DNA of 64,000 bases from NCBI GenBank assembly GCA_945893045.1, contig CAMDEA010000001.1, positions 62,001 to 126,000 of the forward strand, in the 5' to 3' direction. The notes under the pieces were generated by a model. That model was not told the origin of the DNA and made no database searches. It saw nothing but the letters and a program-made list of their open reading frames with translations. Positions 34,493-43,454 of this stretch are shown here, one piece after another; the first letter of the stretch is position 1, and every line of letters begins with the position of its first letter. The translations under genes were made by a program, and so were the position numbers. Source of the stretch: Planctomyces sp. SH-PL62 (lineage in GTDB: Bacteria; Planctomycetota; Planctomycetia; Planctomycetales; Planctomycetaceae).

Positions 34493-34828
34493 TCAATGGT
34501 CGGGATGAGCCGAAATCAACAGCAAGTATTCTCCCGGCTGATAAAGTTTGATCAACGCCACTTTCAAATAGAACACGACGCCGTCAATGCGGGGCTTCAT
34601 CTCATAGGCCGGTTCGCCTTGGAGTCCCGGAAAAGAATGCAGTTTGGTCGGTTTGACACGCTCGCCGGCATCAATCCAATCCACAATCGCCGCACAAATG
34701 TCATCGACCGTGAGGCGTCGAGCCAGAAGGTCGTCCGCGGCAGTTCGAGTCACCACAATGTCGTCGGCCGCCAGTGCCAATCGTCGAATTTCGTCAACGA
34801 TCTGCGGATCAGCCGAAGGTGCCGCCAT
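34493..34828 (-). CDS. DUF4258-like toxin of a type II toxin-antitoxin pair
   Basis: About 111 residues. Helix DEIRRLALAADDIVVTRTAADDLLARRLTVDDICAAIVDW is followed by a beta-rich part (GVVFYLKVALIKLYQPGEYLLLISAHPD). The order and the strand ending LLLISAHPD fit DUF4258/MqsR-like RNase toxins encoded just before a YgiT-type antitoxin. GAGGAG lies ten bases before the ATG at 34828; an ATG at 34837 has almost no spacing. Family call rests on short similarity and context. Confidence 0.6.
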   Translation of the reverse strand: MAAPSADPQIVDEIRRLALAADDIVVTRTAADDLLARRLTVDDICAAIVDWIDAGERVKPTKLHSFPGLQGEPAYEMKPRIDGVVFYLKVALIKLYQPGEYLLLISAHPDH

Positions 34829-35007
34829 GACTCGCATTCTCCTCGGTCAATCGCTTCAAGTGTCGCATACTCGTCAATCACACGCCGCTCTGTGATGGTC
34901 GCAAAGTCGCGTTGCCGAGTTGGGCTGTCACGTTCACTCTGGCTCGCACCGCGCTGATGACCGGCTGCTAATCCACAACGGAAGTTCTTACGAAATCCAA
35001 ATGGCGA

Positions 35008-38000
35008 TCACTCCAGATACAAGAACGAGTTGCTGGCGAGCAGCATCTGACAAAAATCAGCCAGCCCCCACTCAGCCGCTTGTTCCCCGGTGTATTGAGC
35101 ACGCTGTCCCGCGAGGAACTCGGCAGAGACCTGCTGCTCGGCGGCGGTCGGTGCGCGAGCGACGGCCAGCAGCCACGCGCGCTGAATGAGAGCCGCATCG
35201 GTCCCATCCGTCTCGGTGCGCAGCCGCTTGGCGAATGCTTCTGCCGTGACGACTGCGAAATCGGAATTGAGCAGGGACAGCGATTGCAGCGGTACGGTGG
35301 AAGAGGGCCGCGTCGTGCAGACGGTTGCGATCGCTGGGGCGTCGAAGACTTTGAGCATGCTCAGCGTTTGCGAACGACGTTGTTGTAGATAGACCGAACG
35401 GCGGCGTGATCCGGCGTCTTGCGGATTGACGACGACCTCGCCGACGGCCGTCTGTCGCGTGGCGACGTACGGGCCGAACGGTGTTGCGTCGAGTTGACCT
35501 GAGATCGCGAGCATCGCATCGCGGATCAACTCTGCCTGAAGTCGGCGCACCGGGAACCGCCAGTAGAGCCGGTTGTCTGGGTCCACCTCCAACGCTTGAG
35601 GACGCGGTGCCGAGGACTGGCGATAGGTCGTCGAGAGCAGGATCTGACGATGCACCGATTTCTGGTTCCAGCCCGATTGAATGAAGCCCGCAGCGAGTTC
35701 GTTGATCAGCTCGGGATGCGTCGGGAGCGAGCCGCTTTGGCCGAGGTTGTCGGTCGTCGCCACGATGCCGCGGCCGAAGTATTCGCTCCAGATGCGGTTC
35801 ACATGCACTCGCGCGACGAGCGCCGCCGGACGTCCCTCCGAACGGAGCAACCAGTTCGCGAATCCGAGCCGACGGCCGGTCGTCGGCGCGTCGCTCGGCA
35901 AGGCGTGCGGCTGATACTCATGCCCCGCGTCGGACAGCATCGCCAGCGCTCCCGGCTCAACGCTCGGTCCACGCAGGTGGTACAGGCCGCGCGTCAGCAG
36001 CGGAACGGTCGGCGGCTTCGTTGTTTTGTCTGTCACCCACGCGATCGCTCGACCCGGCTCTTTCGTTCGCTGATCTTCCAACTTCTTTCGCTGTTCGTCG
36101 TACGTCTTCCGCTGCGTTTCGATTTCCTTTCGCAACGCCGCCACATCGACTGACACGCTGGGTGTCGCGAGGCTCTGTTCAATGCGGACGTTGTCCACGA
36201 TGTAGCTGCGATTGGAACTGTAGAAGAACGCGAAGCCGCCGTTAGGAAGATCGGCGGCGGTGACATCGTGCGACTTCCCTTCCTGCAACCCATCGACGAC
36301 GTGCTCCAAGCGAAATCTGTCGTTGCCGAGATTCGTCACGCGCATGCCGTAGTTGCGTCCCGGCACATAGCCTTGCAGACCGATGAGACCGTTCGGCTTG
36401 CTGTCGCTGCCGGGGTAGTCGGGATAAAGCTGAGTGGAAGTCGTCGGGTTGCCGTCCACCAAGATGTTTCCGCCGACGGTTGCCCCCGAGTCATCGAAGT
36501 CGTGAGCCGCGATCGTGTAACCGATCCGCTCGGAAGGGTTCGCTCCGACTTTGTTGTCGATCAAGTCAAACGTGGCCTGCACCCAGTCGCCCGTCTTCTC
36601 CGGAGTCCAGTCGATCTCCATTGCCGTTGAGAGCCACGCTTCCGTCGGCCCCACGATCACTCGCAACGCACCGTCCACCACTTGAGCGGCGTTCGGACTC
36701 GCGCTCGTCAGCGAGACTGTCCCGCCCGGCTTGTCATCTCCCGGAGCCGTGCTGCTCCAGCGCGTTCGCCAGCCGTCGTCCTCGAAGTTTTCGTTGAACA
36801 ACAACTCCGAAGGCTCACGATGCTTTGCCAGCCAGTCGTTCAACTCAGTGCGTATCCGAGCCAGCTCGCCTTTGATCCGTTGCTCGTTCTGTTCCCACGT
36901 CTCTTTCTCTCCCGGCAGGTAGGCGTAGGCGATGCGATCTTTGGGGTTCATCCAGTCCTGCGGATTGAAGGCTGGAAAGAGGACCGCTTGCAGCCGGTAG
37001 TATTCTTGCTGAGTGATCGGCTCGAACTTGTGGTCATGACACCGCGCGCAGTGCGCGGTCAGTCCCAGCAACGACGAGGCTGTCACCTGCACCGCCGCTT
37101 CGAGCGCCGCGCGACGGTCGATCTCGAACGCCTCCGGTTCCTGCACGCCGATGTCGGTCCCGTCCTGCCCGTTGCGCAGGAAGTGCGTCGCTATCAACAG
37201 CTCGATCGCTGCGGAGGTCGTCGCTGTCCCTGGACGAAACGCCGCAAGCTCATCCCCCGCAAGTTGCTCGCGCAGGAACCGATCGAACGGCTTGTCGGCA
37301 TTGAGCGACTGGATGACGTAGTCGCGATAGCGATAGGCGAGCGGCCGATCCGTGTCGGCACTGAAGTAGCCGTTCGAGTCGGCGTAGCCAGCGGCGTCGA
37401 GCCAATGCTTTCCCCACCGCTCACCGAAGCTCGGCGACGCGAGGTAACGCTCGACCATCCGCTCATAAGCACCCGGCTCAGCATCGGTCAGGAACTTCTC
37501 GACCTCTGCTGGCATCGGTGGCAGCCCGGTCACATCGAGACTCACGCGCCGCACGAGCACCCGTTGATCCGCGTCCGGCCCAAGGCTCAAACGCTTCCGT
37601 TCCAATTGCGCCTGCACGAACCGATCGAGCGCATTCCGCACACGCTCCGTTTCACGCACCTCTGGCTCAGCCGGTCGAACCAACGGCAAGAACGCCCAAT
37701 GCACCGATCCGCTCGCCTCCAGCCCTACGGCTCCCTCCAGAATCCACGTCCGCAAGACGGCCTTTTCGGCTTCGCTCAACGCGCCCGTCGGCGGCATCTC
37801 TCCCGCCGCGACTCGCTGCCACAACAAACTCCGATCCAGCTTCCCACCAACCACCACCGCCCCACTCTCACCGCCGCGTGAGAGACCAGCCAGCGAACTC
37901 AGATCCAACCCGGCCTTCGGCTTGTTAGGCCCGTGACACTTCACGCACTGCGCTTTGAGCAGCGCTTGCACCACCGGCGAAAAATCAGCCGCATCCGCCG

Positions 38001-38094
38001 CCACCGGCAATCCATGAACCTCAACCAACACGCAGAGCACCAGCCCCACCGCGGCCACCAGCCCAGGCATCTTTTCGTCGGATCGACTCGCCAT
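35008..38094 (-). CDS. Planctomycete cytochrome c / DUF1549-DUF1553 protein with inserted beta-sandwich
   Basis: This 1028-residue secreted protein starts at the ATG at 38094, preceded by GAGGAG. After a signal peptide comes the planctomycete cytochrome c motif (KAQCVKCHGPNKPKAG). DUF1549 follows (FGERWGKHWLDAAGYADSNGY, AHCARCHDHKFEPI), and DUF1553 closes it (RVHVNRIWSEYFGRGIV, THPELINELAAGFI, LYWRFPVRRLQAELIRDAML). About 200 residues between the two domains (NENFEDDGWRTRW...VDNVRIEQS) look like a jelly-roll carbohydrate-binding insertion. Two CxxCH motifs suggest haem. No DUF1501 gene is adjacent. The function of the family is not known. Confidence 0.88.
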   Translation of the reverse strand: MASRSDEKMPGLVAAVGLVLCVLVEVHGLPVAADAADFSPVVQALLKAQCVKCHGPNKPKAGLDLSSLAGLSRGGESGAVVVGGKLDRSLLWQRVAAGEMPPTGALSEAEKAVLRTWILEGAVGLEASGSVHWAFLPLVRPAEPEVRETERVRNALDRFVQAQLERKRLSLGPDADQRVLVRRVSLDVTGLPPMPAEVEKFLTDAEPGAYERMVERYLASPSFGERWGKHWLDAAGYADSNGYFSADTDRPLAYRYRDYVIQSLNADKPFDRFLREQLAGDELAAFRPGTATTSAAIELLIATHFLRNGQDGTDIGVQEPEAFEIDRRAALEAAVQVTASSLLGLTAHCARCHDHKFEPITQQEYYRLQAVLFPAFNPQDWMNPKDRIAYAYLPGEKETWEQNEQRIKGELARIRTELNDWLAKHREPSELLFNENFEDDGWRTRWSSTAPGDDKPGGTVSLTSASPNAAQVVDGALRVIVGPTEAWLSTAMEIDWTPEKTGDWVQATFDLIDNKVGANPSERIGYTIAAHDFDDSGATVGGNILVDGNPTTSTQLYPDYPGSDSKPNGLIGLQGYVPGRNYGMRVTNLGNDRFRLEHVVDGLQEGKSHDVTAADLPNGGFAFFYSSNRSYIVDNVRIEQSLATPSVSVDVAALRKEIETQRKTYDEQRKKLEDQRTKEPGRAIAWVTDKTTKPPTVPLLTRGLYHLRGPSVEPGALAMLSDAGHEYQPHALPSDAPTTGRRLGFANWLLRSEGRPAALVARVHVNRIWSEYFGRGIVATTDNLGQSGSLPTHPELINELAAGFIQSGWNQKSVHRQILLSTTYRQSSAPRPQALEVDPDNRLYWRFPVRRLQAELIRDAMLAISGQLDATPFGPYVATRQTAVGEVVVNPQDAGSRRRSVYLQQRRSQTLSMLKVFDAPAIATVCTTRPSSTVPLQSLSLLNSDFAVVTAEAFAKRLRTETDGTDAALIQRAWLLAVARAPTAAEQQVSAEFLAGQRAQYTGEQAAEWGLADFCQMLLASNSFLYLE

Positions 38095-38365
38095 CCGGAA
38101 ACACTCCTCACAAGAACCCAGCCGGCCATCGCAACCAGATTGATCGCCGATTGATGATCACTGAAGCGAGCGGAAGCGTTGCGTCACCTTGTATCTGGTT
38201 GGCTCGGTCTCTGAAAACTTCGCCGCCACAAAATCTGTCACTCAGGGCGGCGAGGAATTCGTGACGTCGAGCAGCCAAAACAAGGATCGCCACTGTACGA
38301 TCCGAAGCGTGACCGATCCCGACGGCGCGGAGAGTCAGCCTTTCGCAGAATTGAAGGAGCAATTC

Positions 38366-39556
38366 ATGTTCGCTCGTAACAGATGGGTGGCGATTGTTTG
38401 CGGGCTGGCTTGGCTCGGCGTCGTTGGTCGAGCGAGTGAATTCGCAGTCGCACAGTCGAGCAAGGACTCGAAGGGCGCGGCGGGACCACGGTTCGAACAT
38501 CTCCACGACATCCGATACACGGGCGTGGAGCTGCCGATCACGATGATTCACGACGCCGCGAATCGACCGTATCTCTACGTCGCGTCCAAGGAAGCGGGGC
38601 TGCGAGTCTATGACGTGAAGGACGCGCCGCGGCTGGCCCGCGCGATTCCGATTTCGGAAATGGAGTCGATGCACGTCATGAGTCTGACGCAGCTCGACAA
38701 GCGGATTTACCTGGCGTTGGGAAATCATTGGGGGAAGCACGAGCCATCCGGCCTCGCGGTGATCGACGTCACCAATCCGGAAAAGGCGAGCGTCGCTGGC
38801 GTCTGGAAAGACACGGAAACCAATGGCGGCGGAGGTGCCGTCTTAGTCAACGGGAGCACCGCGTATCTGGCCGCGATGGGAAACGGACTGATCGTGCTGG
38901 ATGTCGGCAACCCGGCGGCGATTCGCGTCGTCTCGCGATTGCAACCTGAGCTGGCATTTCCCGACGCGCGGCCGGATCGCAATAAGATCAACGCACGCGG
39001 CTTGGCGCTTCAGAAGAATTTTCTTTTCCTGTGCTACGACGCTGGCGGAGTGCGCGTGATCGATGTCGCCGATCCTCAAAAGCCGGTCGAGATCGGACGC
39101 TTTTCCAACCCGGCCATGAACGGTCGCCCGCGAGCCTACAACAACATTGTCTTGAACGGTTCGCTGGCCTACGTGACCGCCGACTATGTCGGCCTGGAGA
39201 TTCTCGACATCTCCAAACCGCGCGAGATCAAACTCGTGGGATGGTGGAATCCCTGGAACCCCAAGCTGGAGGGCTTGCGCTGGTTCTCCAGTCCGGGGCA
39301 CGCCAACGAGATTGCCTACGACGCCAAAAGCAAAACGGTGTTGATGTCGGCCGGCCGCAGCGATCTGGTCGCCATCAACGTCTCCGACCCGGCTCACCCG
39401 CGCCAAGTCGGCAGCATCGGCGACGTGGAGGACACGCAAGCCACCTGGGGCCTGTCGCTGCACGGTGACCTCGTCTATCTGTCCTACATCCGCACGCTCG
39501 GCATTCCGTTCCGCGCGGACTGGCCAGGAGTGAAGGTCTACCGATATCGGCGATGA
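38366..39556 (+). CDS. LVIVD-repeat beta-propeller protein, secreted
   Basis: About 396 residues. GAAGGAGC precedes the ATG at 38366, and a signal peptide (WVAIVCGLAWLGVVGRASEFAVA) follows it. The body is built from blades ending in LVIVD-like strands: GLRVYDVKDAPR, GLAVIDVTNPEK, GLIVLDVGNPAA, GVRVIDVADPQK, GLEILDISKPRE and LVAINVSDPAHP. This is a seven-bladed propeller architecture typical of secreted planctomycete and archaeal proteins. The ligand is unknown. It lies 48 bases before an unrecognised CxxCH protein on the same strand. Confidence 0.82.
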   Translation: MFARNRWVAIVCGLAWLGVVGRASEFAVAQSSKDSKGAAGPRFEHLHDIRYTGVELPITMIHDAANRPYLYVASKEAGLRVYDVKDAPRLARAIPISEMESMHVMSLTQLDKRIYLALGNHWGKHEPSGLAVIDVTNPEKASVAGVWKDTETNGGGGAVLVNGSTAYLAAMGNGLIVLDVGNPAAIRVVSRLQPELAFPDARPDRNKINARGLALQKNFLFLCYDAGGVRVIDVADPQKPVEIGRFSNPAMNGRPRAYNNIVLNGSLAYVTADYVGLEILDISKPREIKLVGWWNPWNPKLEGLRWFSSPGHANEIAYDAKSKTVLMSAGRSDLVAINVSDPAHPRQVGSIGDVEDTQATWGLSLHGDLVYLSYIRTLGIPFRADWPGVKVYRYRR

Positions 39557-39604
39557 ACCAGACACCGACGATATCAGCCACGACCCCTGACATAGGATTC
39601 CCCA

Positions 39605-41053
39605 ATGACGGCCCGATCTTGCTTGCTCAGCCTGTTGAATGCAGTCGTGCTCATGTTGTTGTCACTGGCAAGCTCGATCTACGGCGAGGATTTGCGCGAG
39701 TACTTTCATGCGGACGGATCGCTGGCGGGAACTCTGAAGAGTGACCGACCGCTGCCGCTGTATGACGCCGATCCTCAGCACCTTTGGAATCGGATGTATT
39801 CGGCGTTCTACATTCGCCCGCGATCATTGCCGGCAAGTGACGGGCAACCGGCAACGACGCGATTTGAAGGGGGCGATGTCATCGAGTTTCTGGCGTGGGG
39901 CAAGACCGAGTATTGGTCGGGGACCGATGTTTTCGAGAAGGTGAATCCGCTGCTCGACGAGTTCTTGCAACGAGGTGGCGAGACGTCGCTGCGCGACCCG
40001 CTCAAGCGAGCCGTGTTTCAGCATGACCTGTGGGCGGTTTACGATCATCTCATCGACCAGAACATCAAACGCTCGGCCGATCGGGCTACGCGAGCACGGC
40101 GTGATGTCCTGTGCGGCAAGCTGGCGAAGTGCATTCGACGGCTCGCACTGTCCGCCACCGAAGTGGCCGAGTTGCCCGACACCTACGCATTGGCCATTCA
40201 ATCCGGAGCGTTCGCAGCCCGTCATGATTTTGTGGCCGAGCGAAATTATCTTCCGCCGGGCCTGTTGACTCAGCCCGATGAATGGGTGGAAGTCGATTTC
40301 CATCAGCCGAATCTTCACGAAGACCTCTCCGATCGCTTCGTCACGCTGCACGCTCAGTCGCTGCAGGGGCGATCTTACTACCGCATCTTCTATCGGTTTC
40401 CGCAGGGACGTCCGCAGGTCGTCGACTATCTCAAATCGTTGAGCGAGAAGGGCATCGACTGGAAGCAAGCCGCCAACGATGGGTTCGTGCGGTTGCGGAA
40501 GGACGCTCCGCCGATTCCCGTTGGAACGGAAGTCGGCCTGTTGCAGTTGATGATGACCGTCAACGATCAGTTACGACCGGTCCCCACCAAAGTCGTCGAA
40601 TCGTTTCAATTTCGCGTGTTCCGCAACATCGACGGCGGCAGCGAACCGCCGACGAACACGGGCGTCGGAATCAATATGCTCGACTATCGGCTCAAGCGGC
40701 ATTTGCTGTTTGATCGGCACCGCTCTGGAGGTCTCGAACGCGAACCGGAAGGGATGCCGCAGTATCGCGTCGCCATCGACGGCCTGAAGGGGACGGCACC
40801 GGACTGGGGCTTTGCCGACAAGTCCGTGTTGTTCCAGCAGTGCGTCGATTGTCACATGTCGCGCCGCAATGACCGGCTCGGTGTTGCGAGCATTCCCTCC
40901 ATCATTCACTCCGGCGGATTCGACGCGGGCGCTCAAATGGGTGTCGTGCATCCGCTCACCGCCACCGAATCAGGGCTCACCGGCCAGCGCGTCGCCAAAT
41001 ACAAATCCCGCCATGAAAGTTTTCGGCGAATGTTGGAGCATCTCGGTGAATGA
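39605..41053 (+). CDS. Secreted protein with one CxxCH haem motif, family not recognised
   Basis: This 482-residue protein has a signal peptide (LLSLLNAVVLMLLSLASSIYG). I recognise no domain over most of its length. Near the C-terminus, FQQCVDCHMSRRND is a single CxxCH c-type haem motif, followed by SIPSIIHSGGFDAGAQMG. The middle contains helical, Asp/Arg-rich segments (SLRDPLKRAVFQHDLWAVYDHL). It probably forms an operon with the LVIVD protein (48-base gap). A periplasmic electron-transfer role is plausible but unproven. Confidence 0.6.
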   Translation: MTARSCLLSLLNAVVLMLLSLASSIYGEDLREYFHADGSLAGTLKSDRPLPLYDADPQHLWNRMYSAFYIRPRSLPASDGQPATTRFEGGDVIEFLAWGKTEYWSGTDVFEKVNPLLDEFLQRGGETSLRDPLKRAVFQHDLWAVYDHLIDQNIKRSADRATRARRDVLCGKLAKCIRRLALSATEVAELPDTYALAIQSGAFAARHDFVAERNYLPPGLLTQPDEWVEVDFHQPNLHEDLSDRFVTLHAQSLQGRSYYRIFYRFPQGRPQVVDYLKSLSEKGIDWKQAANDGFVRLRKDAPPIPVGTEVGLLQLMMTVNDQLRPVPTKVVESFQFRVFRNIDGGSEPPTNTGVGINMLDYRLKRHLLFDRHRSGGLEREPEGMPQYRVAIDGLKGTAPDWGFADKSVLFQQCVDCHMSRRNDRLGVASIPSIIHSGGFDAGAQMGVVHPLTATESGLTGQRVAKYKSRHESFRRMLEHLGE

Positions 41054-41202
41054 GCTCGTGAGTTTCGTTCGTGCGCAAAACTAAAGACGCCGTCCCAGGA
41101 CCGAATCCGTCTGCGGTAACGCACGCGATCGATTGAGTCTCCACCACGGCCTGCTTTACTCACGATTCGACCGGTCCTAGGATCGCTGCGAACAGGCGGG
41201 TG

Positions 41203-41266
41203 TAGCCACGCTCGCCAAGAGCGTGGGAGATTCGTGGAAAACCCACGCTCTTGACGAGCGTGGCTA
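41203..41266. repeat. Long inverted repeat (25-bp arms)
   Basis: Arms at 41203-41227 and 41242-41266 (TAGCCACGCTCG, then AAGAGCGTGGG) match at 24 of 25 positions around a 14-base loop. Each arm also contains CACGCTC and GAGCGTG, so it can fold on itself. It ends 35 bases before the YceI start, so it is in the leader or promoter of that gene. A related single arm occurs near 12776-12803. Confidence 0.8.
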
Positions 41267-41301
41267 TTGATTTGCGAACCCTTTTTGGAAGGAACAATCT
41301 C

Positions 41302-41886
41302 ATGCGTCGAGTTTTTTCAGTTTGGGTCATGACCCTCGTCATCGGAACGGTCTTCTGCGCGGGCGGCAGGTCAGCCTCAGCGGCGGATGAATATGCCTAC
41401 GATCTGGTCCATTCCTCGGTCAGTTTTAAGGCGCGGCATCTCGACATCAGTTGGATTCACGGCCGGTTCAATGAGGTTGAGGGAAAGTTTTCGCTCGACC
41501 GCGAGAACCCCGCCAAGTCGACGTTTCAGCTCACCATCAAAACTGACAGTGTCGATACGGCAAACAAGGCTCGCGACGAACACCTCCGGCAACCCGACTA
41601 CTTCGATACGAAGCAGTTCCCGACCATCGAATTCAAAAGCACAAGCACCAAAGCCATTGACGGCGGATACGAAGTGACCGGCGACTTCACGATGCACGGC
41701 AAGACCAAGAAGATCGTCTTGGTCCTGAAGGGTGGCAAAGAACATACCTTCAAAGACGTGAAGCGCGTCGCCTTCTCCACCGAACTTGCGCTCAAGCGCA
41801 GCGACTACGGTTTCGACAAGAACGCCATCGGACCGATCGGTGACGAGGCGTTGATCATCATCGATTGCGAAGGCATGCGAAAATAG
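41302..41886 (+). CDS. YceI-family periplasmic lipid-binding protein
   Basis: This 194-residue protein has a signal peptide (WVMTLVIGTVFCAGGRSASA) and an elongated lipocalin-like barrel that binds isoprenoid or quinone-like lipids. Family marks are YDLVHSSVSFKARHLDISWIHGRFNEVEG, ARDEHLRQPDYFDTKQFPTIEFKST and DFTMHGKTKKI. GGAAGGAAC precedes the ATG at 41302; an earlier frame from 41251 would run into the repeat. The next gene starts three bases after the stop, so both are co-translated. Confidence 0.92.
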   Translation: MRRVFSVWVMTLVIGTVFCAGGRSASAADEYAYDLVHSSVSFKARHLDISWIHGRFNEVEGKFSLDRENPAKSTFQLTIKTDSVDTANKARDEHLRQPDYFDTKQFPTIEFKSTSTKAIDGGYEVTGDFTMHGKTKKIVLVLKGGKEHTFKDVKRVAFSTELALKRSDYGFDKNAIGPIGDEALIIIDCEGMRK

Positions 41887-41889
41887 CTG

Positions 41890-42840
41890 ATGCCTGAGCC
41901 ACTGCTTTATCTGAAAGCGATGGTCGCCGCCGCCATCGTCAGCGCGATGACCGTGCTGGCGATGGTGCTGGCGCGACGGCACACCAGCACGACGTGGCTG
42001 AATTTGTCCTGCGTCTTGGGGATTGGCCTCGGCCTTGTGGTCGGCTACGGCGTGGTGTCGTTGCGATTGGCCTGGCCTCCCGTGAACGGTCTCGACCGGT
42101 TCTTAACGATCACCGTTCCCTTGGCCCTCGGCATCGAACTGATCGCGGGATTCCAGAACGTACCGCGTTGGTTCGCGTGGCTCTTGCGGATGAGCCTGGC
42201 CGCAACGATCCCAAGAATCTTATTGCACGGTTCCGTTTACTTGAGCGATTCGGCCGAAGGTTGGACTCCGTGGCAGACCGGTGCGGTGCTGGTGTTGTGC
42301 GGAGCCTTATTGGCTGGTGTGTGGAGTCTGCTTTCCTGGTTGTCCCAGCGTTCGCCAGGAATCTCGATTCCCTTGGCACTCTGTCTGCCGATCCTGTGCG
42401 CCGGACTGACCGTGATGATGGCCGGTTACATCAAGGGAGGCGTCGCGGCTTTCCCCTTGGTGGCGACACTCGTGGCCACGACGATCGCTGCCAGACTGCT
42501 GGCGCAACGCTCCGTCGCACTGGCCAACTTGAGCGTGCCGGCGATCGTTGGAGTCGGCGTGGTCGGTTTGTTCGGCCTGTTGTTCCTCGGTCGTTTTTTT
42601 GGCCGGCTCTCGACCGAGTGTGCGCTGGCCATGCTGCTCGCGCCACTTTTTTGCTGGGTGACCGAGATGCCGCCACTGCGGCACCGGCAGCCGTGGCTTG
42701 TGGGATCGCTCCGATTGGTGCTGGTCGCGATCCCGCTGCTGGTGGTGCTCGCTGCGGCGAAGCGTGATTTTGACCGGGATATGGCCCCGTTGCTGAGAAA
42801 CACCGAGGCACCCACTTTTCGTCTTCCCCGCGAACATTGA
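41890..42840 (+). CDS. Polytopic membrane protein, unknown (316 aa)
   Basis: I do not recognise a family. About nine hydrophobic helices can be counted, among them AMVAAAIVSAMTVLAMVLA, GIGLGLVVGYGVVSLRLAW, GAVLVLCGALLAGVWSLLSW, VPAIVGVGVVGLFGLLFLG and LVLVAIPLLVVLAAAKRDF. The C-terminal tail is short and polar (RNTEAPTFRLPREH). It starts three bases after the YceI gene, so it may act on the same lipid ligand; this is inferred from position only. Confidence 0.6.
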   Translation: MPEPLLYLKAMVAAAIVSAMTVLAMVLARRHTSTTWLNLSCVLGIGLGLVVGYGVVSLRLAWPPVNGLDRFLTITVPLALGIELIAGFQNVPRWFAWLLRMSLAATIPRILLHGSVYLSDSAEGWTPWQTGAVLVLCGALLAGVWSLLSWLSQRSPGISIPLALCLPILCAGLTVMMAGYIKGGVAAFPLVATLVATTIAARLLAQRSVALANLSVPAIVGVGVVGLFGLLFLGRFFGRLSTECALAMLLAPLFCWVTEMPPLRHRQPWLVGSLRLVLVAIPLLVVLAAAKRDFDRDMAPLLRNTEAPTFRLPREH

Positions 42841-43454
42841 ACTCAGGCTGCGATGGCCGTTCCTTCGGTCCGAAGCAATGCCGCAGGACACCTCGGCCAG
42901 TCTGATTTCTGCCGTTCGTCCAAGAAAACATCGGCCGGCCAGGCCATCACCAAACGAACCGCCAGCGAGCGCGTTGTTCGACTCGATGTCCAAGAACAAG
43001 GACGGGAAGCTGGTTCTCGAAGAGTTCCTCGCCAACCACTCTGTACCCGACGCCAACTCGTGGATCTTACGCGGCTCGCGACGACCCTCGCTGTGCTCCA
43101 GGCCCTTTCGCGTTCTGTTGGCCGTTTTCAACGGGAACCCTTCGGAACTGAAGGATCAAGACCGCAGCCGGAATCAACGGCGGAACGCTGAAGACGTGAA
43201 TCCCGTGGTGTGTCGGAACAAGATTGACAGTCGCCTTCCGTCGTGAAATCCCGACAGACCGATGCACGCGATTGTTTTCGGCATGAGATCGGTAAACTTC
43301 GGTGGCTGGGGCTGCGGAAGGGTTTTGACCTGAAAACGCCGTGTCGCAAATCGACAAAAAAGTTACGCATTTTGGCATCACGCATGAGGAACGCCAATGA
43401 TTCAATTGTCCGAAACAACTTTGGTGGTGGCTTCGCCGTGGTAGGAGATGAACC
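42841..43454. other. 614-base gap with a possible EF-hand gene relic
   Basis: No intact gene is seen. One plus-strand frame (about 42970-43045) reads ALFDSMSKNKDGKLVLEEFLANH, a near-perfect EF-hand helix-loop-helix whose first calcium ligand is Ser instead of Asp. The frame around it has no further domain or signal peptide. The 3' end holds the ribosome site for the next gene (GTAGGAG, 43441-43447). Confidence 0.4.
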
